Source: Sorghum bicolor
Taxonomy: Eukaryota > Streptophyta > Magnoliopsida > Poales > Poaceae
Assembly: GCF_000003195.3 (NCBI RefSeq)
Contig: NC_012876.2
Span: 42,410,135-42,474,134 of the forward strand
Direction: 5' to 3'
DNA length: 64,000 nt
Position 1 is the stretch's first letter, and each line of letters opens with the position of its first letter. Positions 1 to 10,700 of this stretch are shown here, piece by piece. The notes beneath the pieces are model-generated. The model ran no database searches. It worked only from the letters and a program-made list of their open reading frames with translations, and was not told where the DNA came from. Both the position numbers and the translations under genes were made by a program.

Positions 1-372
1 GAGTCAATCTTCGTGGTTTCCGGATCTGTCAAGAGGATTCTTGGTAATTCCTCTATTGTTCTTCAATTGTTCATCTTTGTTCTTCGATATTATGAATATG
101 ACTTTGTTCTACTTCAATATATTAATTATGACTTTGCTCTACTTGTTTATATTCACAATTATATTGTTCTTAGTTTATCATAGTTATATGCTTGGCTTAG
201 TTAGATTGGAATTATATACATGTTTAGGATCGTATAGCGTTTATCCATGTGTACAGTGGGTAAATGATAAGTATTGTGTAGGCGTGGTGCTTATACCGTA
301 TTTATCTTTGATGTACCCTATATGCCAGATCGCGGGGTAGTTCGTGGTAGTGACAGCTCCATTGATTCTTAT
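1..372 (+). repeat. LTR fragment, first piece (split by CACTA element)
   Basis: This is the middle of a non-coding LTR that continues at 4978. It aligns by eye with the LTR at 50369-51875: both share a stretch around 'gcgtggtgctta', then 'gtagttcg' and 'gtgacagct.c.ttgattctta' in the same order. The window starts inside the LTR, so its 5' end is not seen. The 99-aa ORF over it is AT-rich and has no recognisable domain, so I do not call it a gene. The fragment ends at the 3-bp target site TAT (370-372) used by the CACTA element. Confidence 0.7.
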
Positions 373-400
373 CACTACAAGAAATTAGTCATCTTATGAC
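373..400 (+). repeat. CACTA left terminal inverted repeat
   Basis: It begins CACTACAAGAAAT and matches the reverse complement of 4950-4977 at 25 of 28 positions. This is the expected binding and cleavage end for a TNP2-class transposase. Confidence 0.92.
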
Positions 401-579
401 TTTTTTCCCATGACATTAGGCTAAATAGTCATAACTTTGACCAATTTATGACTTTTTTTGCGGAGCTGGCTAGATTCAGTGACTTTGGTTAACTTATGTC
501 ATAAAAAATGTCTTATTGCTAGTAGAATGACATTTTGTGACTTTATTTATCATGTCATAACAACCAATTAACTATTGTC

Positions 580-1306
580 ATATTTTGGTTTGAACTTGTC
601 ATTTTTCAAAATTCAAAAGTTGAACTCATAAAATTTAGTTAAATGATAATATGGTCAAAACCAAAGTTGTAGATCTTGATGAGTTGAACAACTTTTGTAT
701 TCATCACTTTTTATGTTGAAATCATTTTGGGTCTCAAATTTTGGTTCGAACTTGTCATTTTTCAAAATTTCAAATTTCAAATGTTCAAAGATGGTCAAAA
801 AGAGAAATGTTAAAAATCAAAGTTGTAGATCTTGATAAGTTAAACAACTTTGTTATTCATCACTTTTAATGTTGAAATCATTTTGGGTCTCAAATTTTGG
901 TTCGAACTTGTCATTTTTCAAAACTTCAAATTTCAAATGTCCAAATTTTGTCAAATGAAGAAATGGTCAACATCAAAGTTGTAGATCTTGATGAGTTGAG
1001 AAACTTTTTTATTCATCACTTTTCATGTTGAAGTCATTTTGGGTCTCAAAGTTTGGTCCGAACTCATCATTTTTGAAACATTTCAATTTCAAACATCCAG
1101 ATTTTGTCAAATGAAAAAATAGTCAACATCAAAGTTGTAGGTATTGATGCATTGAACAACTTTGGTATTCATCACTTTTTTATTTGAAATCATTTTGGGT
1201 CTCAAATTTTGGTTTGAACTCATCGTTTTTGAAAAATTTTAAACTTCAAGGGTTCAAATTTTGTCAAATGAAGAAATGGTAAACATCAAAGTTGTAGATC
1301 TTGATT
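580..1306 (+). repeat. 156-bp tandem repeat block, about 5 copies
   Basis: The core 'gttgtagatcttgatgag' (with small changes) recurs at 666, 822, 978, 1134 and 1291, a spacing of 156-157 bp. Each unit also has 'attttgtcaaatgaagaaat', 'attcatcactttt' and 'tcattttgggtctcaaa'. The copies differ by several substitutions each, so the block is not recent. The core is recognisably related to the satellite monomer at 7758-18780. Confidence 0.88.
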
Positions 1307-1544
1307 TTAGAAAATTTTAGAGAAAAAAATCCTCACATTTGGAGTCAGTATGAGGGAGAAAAGCTAGTTACAAAATTTACCCGCTGATTAAAAAGAAAAA
1401 TGACACTATTCTAGATGATCATTCCATGATCATAGTGAAAAGTGTGATTTCTCTTTTTAGTCTGCAGGTAAAATTTGTAACTAGTTTTTCTCCCTCATAC
1501 TAACTCCAAATGTGATGATTTTTTTTTCTAAAAGTTTCTGAAAT
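1307..1544. repeat. Long hairpin / MITE-like inverted repeat
   Basis: Two arms of about 110 bp are reverse complements with scattered mismatches. The left arm includes 'cctcacatttggagt' and 'tatgagggagaaaa'; the right arm includes 'ttttctccctcata' and 'actccaaatgtgatga'. A short loop around 1425 holds 'gatcattccatgatc'. It separates the two blocks of 156-bp repeats. An inverted copy of the repeat core follows at about 1700-1721. Which superfamily it belongs to is not clear, as no obvious target duplication stands out. Confidence 0.75.
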
Positions 1545-1849
1545 CATTCTCTATCAACTTATTGAGTTACTTTTGTCAATATTTACATATTCAAATATTG
1601 AGCAATTCAAAATTTGAATTTCAAAAAAAGAGACAACTTCTAACATGATTTTGGTATCCTAAATGATTGATTCAGGAAAAGTGATGAATACCAAAGTTAA
1701 ATAACTTATCAAGATCTACAACTTTTTTATTGGTCATTTATTCATATGACAAAGTGGTAATAACATTGTTCACAAATGGGACACATCACTTATGAGGTTT
1801 CATAAACTATATGAGAACGTGTAAGATTAGTGAATAATGTATACTAAGA

Positions 1850-2270
1850 TTTTGTCAAATGAAGAAATGGTCAACATCAAAATTGTAGATCTTGATGAGT
1901 TAAGTAACTTTGATATTCATCACTTTTTATGTTGAAGTCATTTTGGGTCTAAAATTTCAATTCGAACTTGCCATTTTTAAAAATTTCAAATTTCAAAGCT
2001 TCAAATTTTATCAAATGATAATATGGCCTAAATAAAAGTTGTAGATATTGAACAGTTGAACAACTTTTGTATTAATCACTTTTTATGTTGAAATCATTTT
2101 GGATCTCAAATTTTGGTTCGAACTTGACATTTTTCAAAATTTCAAATTTGAAAGGTTCAAATTTTGTCAAATGACAAGATGAACAAAATAAAAGTTGCAG
2201 ATATTAATATGGCGATCAACTTTTATGTTTATCAAATTTTCATGTAAGGTCGTTTTATTAATATTTAACA
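1850..2270 (+). repeat. 156-bp tandem repeat block, second (3 copies)
   Basis: The repeat core recurs at 1882, 2038 and 2194, again 156 bp apart and in the same orientation as the first block. The last copy is the most divergent ('gttgcagatattaatatg'). Confidence 0.83.
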
Positions 2271-2339
2271 TGGCTAATACAATATATTTGTTTATTTATA
2301 AAATTTAACTCGGCTAATTGTAATTGAAAGTACAACTTG

Positions 2340-4320
2340 GGCGTAGGCTGAAAAGTGTGCCGGGCCTCTAATCCCACCGGCCCAGACAATGGTCCCAGCG
2401 CCTGTGGCAGTCGAATTTAATAGGACGCCTGCTATGCTTCCCCATCTGATAAAAACCCTAGCCCATTCGCTCTAGTCCCACAGCCGCCGCATAGCAATCC
2501 TGCATCTCTCTCTCTCTCTCACGACCTCCACCCAGAATACCAACATCGGCATCGGTGACGGCGCTCCTGCTCCTCCATTCCCATCGTGAGCTCTCCCTCC
2601 CTCTCTTCTCTGGCACTGAGGTCGCCCTGCTGCTTGGATGGGCCATGGCATGTGGCAGTGCGGGTCAGGCATGGTGCACGAAGCCCTAGCCACCGCTTGA
2701 TACTTCTCCCCTGGTTGGATTGACGGCACCGGCGGGGTGGCCGTCCTTCTCCTCGACCTGATCTACTGCGGTTGGCCGAGGAGTCTGCCTTGCCGAGGAC
2801 CCTACCCCAGATCGGTGCCCAGGGTGGAGGCGAGCGCCCTTGGTTGGTCCGGCAAGGAGGAAGCTCGGCCGAGTTGCAGGCGTTCTGTTCTGTTGTGCTC
2901 TTATAAGCCTTCAGATTACGTGAGTGCAGGCTGAGATTCGTTTTTTCCAACGCATTTTTCAATTGGTATACAGACGCAGGCTGAGATTCGTTTTTCTCGT
3001 GAACAAATTTTAGGTGCTCTCTGATTGATCTGCATGAGGTGTTAGACATAGTACATCTACGCTAAATATTGGCACTGCTCCTGATTTCCTAAAGCTAAAC
3101 AACGTATGCTTTGTCCACATGTTGTTGTCAGTAAATATTTTAAGTTTGACTCACGTTGCAAGAAATCTGCCATAGGCTAGGTTCTGGGATGCCCAGGAAC
3201 CGTCGGGCAAAAAGCTAACAAATGGTTATTTTCTTTGGTTGTTTTATTAATTACTTCAATATTTGTTTCTACTAATATAGGGATTACCTATAATTCTGTT
3301 ATGCTTGTTACTGCTAGTTAAGTTAATCTTTGGATTTTCAACGTAAGATTCCTTGTTAAAACAATTGATGGTATCCAGTGAGCTGAGATGATTTTTTTTG
3401 TCCGTAGGCTATAGATCCAACCAGGTCCATGCTCCTACTTTGTTAGTCTGAGGTTATGTCTTAGTTTGATTGGTGCTTACTACTATGAATTTGCCCTTGC
3501 TTACTACATTGAACCTGTTCCTGCTTACTACTGTGATTCTTGAATGTTAGATTTTGTAAATTGTCCAATTATTAGATATCAAGTACAAGCAAAAATTACA
3601 TAATTGTCACTGATGCAGCCACGTGTGAGGTGATGTGTCTAAAATTACTTTCATTTCCATTATGCTGATTTTATATATAGAAAGATCAGTATGGTTTATA
3701 TGCTAGTTCTAGTTGGGTGTTCCTAGTTGTAGACCATGGTGGCAAAATAATCTGGGTTGACCCATATCATAGTTCTAGTGCTTTTTCTTCTGATAAATGA
3801 TTTAGTGACTTGACACTAGACCTTATTCATATGCTGGTTCAAAGACCCGTTCTTGTGTTCATGTCTGTATTTTTTGGTTGTTTGATTGAAATTGATGAAG
3901 TTAACATTTGGGTTTAGTGCTTGTTATTGTAGCCTATGATCATGTTGTTTAAATAAACCTTTCTATTCTACTTGAGCTTCACACATAATGGGGACAGCTT
4001 GCTATGACAAATGATGTGATTTTTCAGGCCAATGCTACCGAAAAGGTTGTGCTGAAGCTGTAGTGCTAGAGTTTCAAGCACTAATTGTAGTGACCAATCA
4101 ATGTAATGTCTCATTTCTCTTGGGCTGAACATGTTAAACGAATCAATGTGTTATTGCTTAGTTTTTTATTCATGTGTCTTCTTCCTTTGTCGCACAGGTG
4201 CAAGTATCTTGAGATGGAAGATTGTTGTAGGTGTGGATGAGATGGAAGATTGCTCCTGATGTTTTACGTAGGAAGTAGTGTTAATAGAATATAAAATATT
4301 TTTGTTGTTACTTCATTTCG
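2340..4320 (+). pseudogene. Gene-like segment captured inside the CACTA element
   Basis: Base composition changes sharply at about 2340: GC-rich DNA with promoter motifs (see 2357-2461), a CT microsatellite (2504-2520) and a short GC-rich exon-like part to about 2930. A T-rich, intron-like stretch of about 1.2 kb follows. A good 3' splice site sits at 4198 ('tcgcacag' before 'gtgcaag'), and a short tail with AATA-rich sequence ends near 4300. The open frames here (up to 176 aa on the minus strand) overlap on both strands and show no known domain, so I do not call a protein. It may be a captured 5' end of a host gene or a non-coding transcript unit. Confidence 0.45.
2357..2461 (+). promoter_or_regulatory. 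Ribosomal-protein-type promoter motifs (site II + telo box)
   Basis: Two GGCC-bearing site-II-like motifs are seen ('gccgggcct' at 2358 and 'ccggcccag' at 2377), followed by a telo box AAACCCTAG at 2453-2461 and then a CT-rich leader. In plants this combination is typical of ribosomal-protein and other translation-related genes. That this promoter is active is inference. Confidence 0.5.
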
Positions 4321-4949
4321 GTCCTTCCTAGCATGTGACTACTGTAAATTGTATGTCTGCTCACTATAGCTTGCTGCTGCTTTTTTGTAGTTGCATACAT
4401 TTTTTTTCAGCTATAGCTGCACCATGGCTGTAGTGACTAGTGAGCAGGGCCTATGTATTTGAATCGTTGCTCTAATATATGGTCTTTTTATGTAATGTTA
4501 AACAAGCTAGCTAATCTTTTCTGGGCTTTTAATTAGAAATGTGCAAAAGTAAATGGGCCAAAAATGCAACACATGAAAAATTATCATAGGCTAAAAAACA
4601 GCACAAAATGGGCTTGGCTCATTAGAAGCCTTCTTGCTACGTGGGCTTAAACAGGCCACAATTTAACTTTATGACATTCCTAGACTTTGCCACCTCAGCG
4701 CCATGTCAATGAGGCATCCTATGTGGCACCTGCTTACGTGGAGAGGTCCAAAAGACCTATGACATTAAATCAAAAGTCATAAATGCTTGTGACATCCAAA
4801 AGCAATGTCATAATATTATGACTTAAACACATAAATGTCACAAGTTGTCATTAAAGACAGTCATCTTTAGACATTTGGTTTTTTGTCATCCTGTTGTCAT
4901 AAATGATATCTTATGACTTATTTTCCATGTATTATGACATATAACAAAT

Positions 4950-4977
4950 GTCAAAAGATGACAGATTTCTTGTAGTG
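4950..4977 (-). repeat. CACTA right terminal inverted repeat
   Basis: It is the reverse complement of the left end with three mismatches, ending TTTCTTGTAGTG, and is followed directly by the second copy of the TAT target site. Confidence 0.92.
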
Positions 4978-5613
4978 TATATAGTCCCTCTCTCGTGTAT
5001 AGGGCTGGCAGAGCAACATTATTACAGGGGAGTGATTGCTATGTTTCTCATATTCCTTGATAATATCACTATGCATGGGCGTAGTCCTGTCTCGCAATGA
5101 TTGCCAAGTATAATTGCACTAACTATGATATGCTAGACTTTATAGTTAAGAATAACTTAGGAAATATTCTTGTAGTTCGTCCTAATTCTATGCTAATGAC
5201 TTGCTAGAATATCTATTGAGGTGCTTATCATTATTATATGTCGCTAAGTTATGCTGATAAGATTAATTATCTTTGTCATTATTCATACTTTATCTATCTT
5301 TTATATGACACTTATCCCTGTATGAAAGAGATAGATAAATGCTCTCAATTATACATGCAATGATAGATACTCAATCCTATATTCCATTCTATAATCAACA
5401 TTGATGTTTAGCAATCCCTTCCCAGTGGTAAAAATATAAATAACGATACTTGGAATACTTCCCAGTTAAAATGCTACATCGGTATTAATCTGTGCGCTTG
5501 CAGATCTCATTTACTATTTATTTAGAAGAGCAATTGCATATTTCAATACCGCGTCTCTCATGTCATGCTGGGGATGACAACTTGGCTTAAGTGGCATGAG
5601 GGATAGGTTCGGC
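4978..5613 (+). repeat. LTR fragment, second piece, 3' end of LTR
   Basis: It continues the LTR of 1-372. Landmarks shared with the LTR ending at 51875 are 'ataaataacgatac', 'tctgtgcgctt' and 'atgctggggatgacaac'. The 3' end is placed at about 5613 because 'tttttggcgtcgttatc' follows, which looks like a decayed version of the TGGCGCCG-type primer binding site of Tat/Athila elements. The placement of the end is uncertain by tens of bases. Confidence 0.6.
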
Positions 5614-5637
5614 ATTTTTGGCGTCGTTATCAGAATT

Positions 5638-7757
5638 AGAAAACTAAGTCTACTTTTGGTAGTGACGTTAAGAATGCCCAACAGTCCCCTGCCCCACGCG
5701 GCCGGTCCACCATGGACCTGGCCCACGCCGCCGCCGTAGGCCGGCCAGCCGCAGGCCGCCACGTGGCCAAGCCGGCCACGCCCCCGCGCGCCCCCTGCTG
5801 CTTTTGCAAAAAGGCCCTCGGGTTTATTTGAAATCAATCCGCGCTCCGTTTAGTTATATTTTTATTTAAGATATGCCCATGGTTTTGCATAATAGCCCCT
5901 ATAGCCTTCAGTTTTTGTAGATTTAATCCAAAATGCATTTTAAATTCAGTTTTAATTAGTTTTAATTATTAAAATTAGTTCACTTAATCTACAGAATTGC
6001 CATCCAACTTGTTTTAGCCATAACTTTTGCGTCTTAGCTCCGATTTAGGTGATTCTGGTCGCTATAGTTTCGTTTCGTCGAGTAGAATACAGAAGTGCAG
6101 TTGCTTTCTTTTTCGAATGCTTTGGTGTACTATTTCTGATTAAGCTTGTTTGCTTGCATGTATTGCTCCTATATGTGATGTTTGTCGCGTATAGCCAACG
6201 AGATGCTTGTGAAGGAAGAGGATCAGGATCCTACTGAGTTCGAGCAACCCGACTACGATCAAGGCAAGTGCAGACACCATTTGATCATTTTGAACCTACT
6301 CATTAATGTCATTTAGTTTATATGCATGTGTCCAATGAATGCAAACCCTAAGGACCTGACTAGCTTTACTTTCTAATCCTTGTCCACCTGGGGTTATGTA
6401 TATGGGTAGACTAGGTTATACTAGGTTTGCTTAGCTGCTCTACTCATCTTACACACATGCCTAAACAAGTAATACTCTCTACTTAACTTGATGCTTTGTG
6501 CTGAATCTTTGGTCACTGCGGTGATGGTGATGTTGGATGCTTACGAGCATCGTGATGATGGTGGTGACAGGGGGAGCGGGTACTGTTGGTGGTCTGGTTT
6601 GCCAGGCACCGTCTCTGCTCTCCGTAAGGACTTAGTCATGGAGCGGCCCCCTGGGACTTATAGTGCAGCTCCAAGCCATATGACTCTGGCTTGACTAATT
6701 AGTAGGACCTCCACTAGTAGTGTGTTACTTTCTGGGTAGGCGTGAGGAAGTAACTTGGGTAATGAATATTAAGTTGTCGGCTGCTCGGTACGCCATGGCT
6801 ATGGGTATCGTCTGCCGAGCGCCCCGGCAAAAACTTGCGAGTGGCATCCTATTAGTTGGACCGTGTGAAAGGTCTCGTAGTGAGACCCTGCCTGCTCACC
6901 TTGGTAGTGTTTTGGGGAGTCATGACCCCGGGCAAATGGGAATCACGACTTGGAGTGAACGTGCACACCTCTGCAGAGTGTAAAACTGATGTATCAGTCG
7001 TGCTCACGGTTACGAGCGGCCCAAACTCTCACATGATGAGCAAATTGGATTCACTGGATACTTGGAGATGGAGCTTGGCGAGGTTGCTACCTCGTGTTTT
7101 GGCGGAATGACTATTCCATGTTGGCAGGATTGCTATCCTGTGTTAATAATTGGGGTTAATCCCTAGACTATAATAATTATTAGGATAGTCTTTTAAAAGA
7201 TGCTAATTACTATTTACACTAATTAAGGGTTGGGTTTATGCTACTCATAATTAGTAGTAGGTTGTTCTAATAATAGTCATAATTAAAAGTGATCAACTAA
7301 AATGCTACCGCAGTCAAACCAAGTCAGCTTTACCTTGTTTTAAGCCTTGCATGTCATTACTGTCCATATGTGCTTGCTGAGTTCGACATGAACTCACCCT
7401 TGCTTTAATCATTAAAGGTTGCTCGGACGATCAGGAGTTTAATTGTGATTTCCCTGAGGACTACCCTGAGTCGCCTAGTTGTTAGGCTCGTGTGGTTCTG
7501 CCGTCGACCTTCCTGTGGCAAGGTGGTCATGCTGCGTCGGCGTTTAGTTTCCCCTTTTTGTTATGGAACAATTTAGCTTATGCTTCCCATTCGCACTTTG
7601 ATATACAATTGGCTTGTAATAATGGTACTTTACTCTCATTTATGTAATACGTTTGCACACTGTGTTTTGTACCATTGATGAAGTCGATCCATGTGTGTGA
7701 TTTGAGATCATGGCGCACATGTGATTTGGCACCCGAATGCTCTTTTACATCCGGGTG
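5638..7757 (+). repeat. Partial Tekay-like LTR (5' truncated)
   Basis: It has the same order of parts as the Tekay-type LTR at 55003-59332: a GC-rich core (5680-5810), a 'ccataacttttgcg' stretch, a short acidic coding-like block ending in 'aaggcaagt' (about 6195-6270), a long middle part, 'ttgctgagttcgacatgaactcacccttgc' type sequence near 7375, and an end 'ccgggtgtgata' at about 7757. There is no TGTAACACC start, so the 5' third is missing. It abuts the satellite array directly on the right. Small ORFs here (60-98 aa) show no domain and are treated as chance. Confidence 0.6.
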
Positions 7758-10700
7758 TGATAGAAACTATATATGAGAATTGGGGATTTTCAACTACACC
7801 TTCCCAACACTTCGTCAAATGTAAAAATGGTCTATATATTAAATGTGTATCTTGATGAGTGGAACAATATTGGTATTCATGACTTTCCTAGTCGAGACCA
7901 TCTAGGGTTCTGAAAACCGGTGCGTGGCTATGAATTCTTTCAAAATAAAAAATTGAGTGCTTCAAACTTTTCCAAGTGAAAAGGTTACCATTAGATAAAA
8001 TTTAGAACTTGATGAATGTAACAAACTTTGTATTCATGACTTTTCCATTTGGGACCATCTAGGGTTCGATCAAAGTGTGTGTTTCTAAAAACCAATGCTT
8101 TGACTTTGGTCATTCTTGGTCAAATGACCCATTTGATGACTTGAAATGAAACAATTTTGAATACAAAGTTGTTAGAGATCATCAAGATGTACACTTGATA
8201 TATTTTCTATTTTTCCATTTGGATAAATTTATGCCAATCCTAGGCATGTGTGTTTAAACTCCAACACGGGTTTTGGTCAAATTTGGTCAAATGACCCATT
8301 TGATGACTTGAAATGAAACAGTTTTGAATACAAAGTTGTTAGAGATCATCAAGATCTACATTTGATATATTGTCCATTTTTCCAATCGGATAAATTTGAG
8401 CCAATCCTAGGCACATGTGTTTAAAATCCAAGAGGGGTTTTGGCCAAACTTGATCAAATGACCCATTTGATGACTTGAAATGAAAAAATTTTGAATACCA
8501 TGTTGTTAGAGATCATCAAGATCCAAACTTTTTATATAGACAATTTTTCCATTTGAGAAAGTTTAAGTAAAGAGTACCCACCAAATCTTGAATCTCACAC
8601 AAACTATATGAAACTATATGTGTGAATTGTGGATTTTCAACTACACCATTCCAATACTTTGTCAAATGAAAAAATGGTCTATATATTAAATGTAGATCTT
8701 GTTGAGTGGAACAATATTGGTATTCATGACTTTCCCAGTCGATACCATCTAGGGTTCTGAAAACCGGTGCGTGGCTATGAATTCTTTCAAAATAAAAAAT
8801 TGAGTGCTTCAAACTTTTCCAAGTGAAAAGGTTACCATTAGATAAAATTTAGAACTTGATGAATGTAACAAACTTTGTATTCATGACTTTTCCATTCGGG
8901 ACCATCTAGGGTTCGATCAAAGTGTGTGTTTCTAAAAACCAATGCTTTGACTTTGGTCATTCTTGGTCAAATGACCCATTTGATGACTTGAAACGAAACA
9001 ATTTTGAATACAAAGTTGTTAGAGATCATCAAGATGTACATTTGATATATTTTCTATTTTTCCATTTGGATAAATTTATGCCAATCCTAGGCATGTGTGT
9101 TTAAACTCCAACACGGGTTTTGGTCAAATTTGGTCAAATGACCCATTTGATGACTTGAAATGAAAAACTTTTGAATACCATGTTGTTAGAGATCATCAAG
9201 ATCCAAACATTTTATATAGACAATTTTTCCATTTGAGAAAGCTTAAGTAAACAATACCCACCAAATCTTGAATCTCACACAAACTATATGAAACTATATG
9301 TGAGAATTGTGGATTTACAACTACACCTTCCCAACACTTTGTCAAATGCAAAAATGGTCTATATAATAAATGTAGATCTTGATGAGTGGAACAATATTGG
9401 TATTCATGACTTTCCCAGTCGAGACCATCTAGGGTTCTGAAAACCGGTGCGTGGCTATGAATTCTTTCAAAATTCAAAATTGAGTGCTTCAAACTTTTCC
9501 AAGTGAAAAGGTTACCATTAGACCAAATGTAGAACTTGACGAGTGTAACAAACTTTGTATTAATGACTTTTCCATTTGGGACAATCTAGGGTTCGCTCAA
9601 AGTGTGTGTTTCTAAAAACTAATGCTTTAACATTGGTCAAACTTGATCAAATGATCCATTTGATGACTTGAAATGAAAAAAATTTGAATACCATGTTGCT
9701 AGAGATCATCAAGATTCAAACTTTTTATATAGACAATTTTTCTATTTGAGAAAGTTTAAGTAAACAGTACCTACCAAATCTTAAAACTCACACAAACTAT
9801 ATGAAACTATATGTGAGAATTGTGGATTTTCAACTACACCTTCCCAACACTTTGTCAAATGCAAAAATGGTCTATATATTAAATGTAGATCTTGATGAGT
9901 GGAACAATATTGGTATTCATGACTTTCCCAGTCGAGACCATCTAGGGTTCTAAAAACCGGTGCATGGCTATGAATTCTTTAAAAATTCAAAATTGAGTGC
10001 TTCAAACTTTTCCAAGTGAAAAGGTTACCAATAGACCAAATGTAGAACTTGATGAGAGTAACAAACTTTGTATTCATGACTTTTCCATTTGGGACCATCT
10101 AGGGTTCGGTCTAAGTGTGTGTTTCTAAAAACCAATGCTTTGACATTGGTCAAACTTGGTCAAATGACCCATTTGATGACTTGAAATGAAACAGTTTTGA
10201 ATACAAAGTTGTTAGAGATCATCAAGATCTACATTTGATATATTGTCCATTTTTCCAATCAGATAAATTTGAGCCAATCCTAGGCACATGTGTTTAAAAT
10301 CCAAGAGGGGTTTTGGCCAAACTTGATCAAATGACCCATTTGATGACTTGAAATGAAAAAATTTTGAATACCATGTTGTTAGAGATCATCAAGATCCAAA
10401 CTTTTTATATAGACAATTTTTCCATTTGAGAAAGTTTAAGTAAAGAGTACCCACCAAATCTTGAATCTCACACAAACTATATGAAACTATATGTGTGAAT
10501 TGTGGATTTTCAACTACACCATTCCAATACTTTGTCAAATGCAAAAATGGTCTATATATTAAATGTAGATCTTGTTGAGTGGAACAATATTGGTATTCAT
10601 GACTTTCCCAGTCGATACCATCTAGGGTTCTGAAAACCGGTGCGTGGCTATGAATTCTTTCAAAATAAAAAATTGAGTGCTTCAAACTTTTCCAAGTGAA

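Larger units (their letters stand above)
373..4977. mobile_element. Complete non-autonomous CACTA transposon, 4,605 bp
   Basis: Both ends carry the CACTA terminus: CACTACAAGAAAT at 373 and its reverse complement ending at 4977. The first 28 bp of each end match with three mismatches. The element is flanked by the direct 3-bp duplication TAT (370-372 and 4978-4980), and the split LTR rejoins cleanly across it. Subterminal DNA at both ends is rich in short GTCATAA/TTATGAC motifs in both orientations, as expected of transposase-binding subterminal repeats in CACTA elements. No transposase ORF is present, so it must have been moved in trans. Inside lie 156-bp tandem repeats, a long hairpin and a gene-like segment, each listed separately. 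Confidence 0.93.

Noticed and set aside
41..340. 99-aa ORF at the window start with a hydrophobic composition
   Set aside because: It lies in an AT-rich LTR shared with 50369-51875, where the matching frame is not kept. The hydrophobic residues come from T-rich codons.
2519..3049. 176-aa minus-strand ORF in the CACTA captured segment
   Set aside because: It overlaps plus-strand promoter-like and exon-like DNA, begins in the CT microsatellite end and has no domain or conserved pattern.
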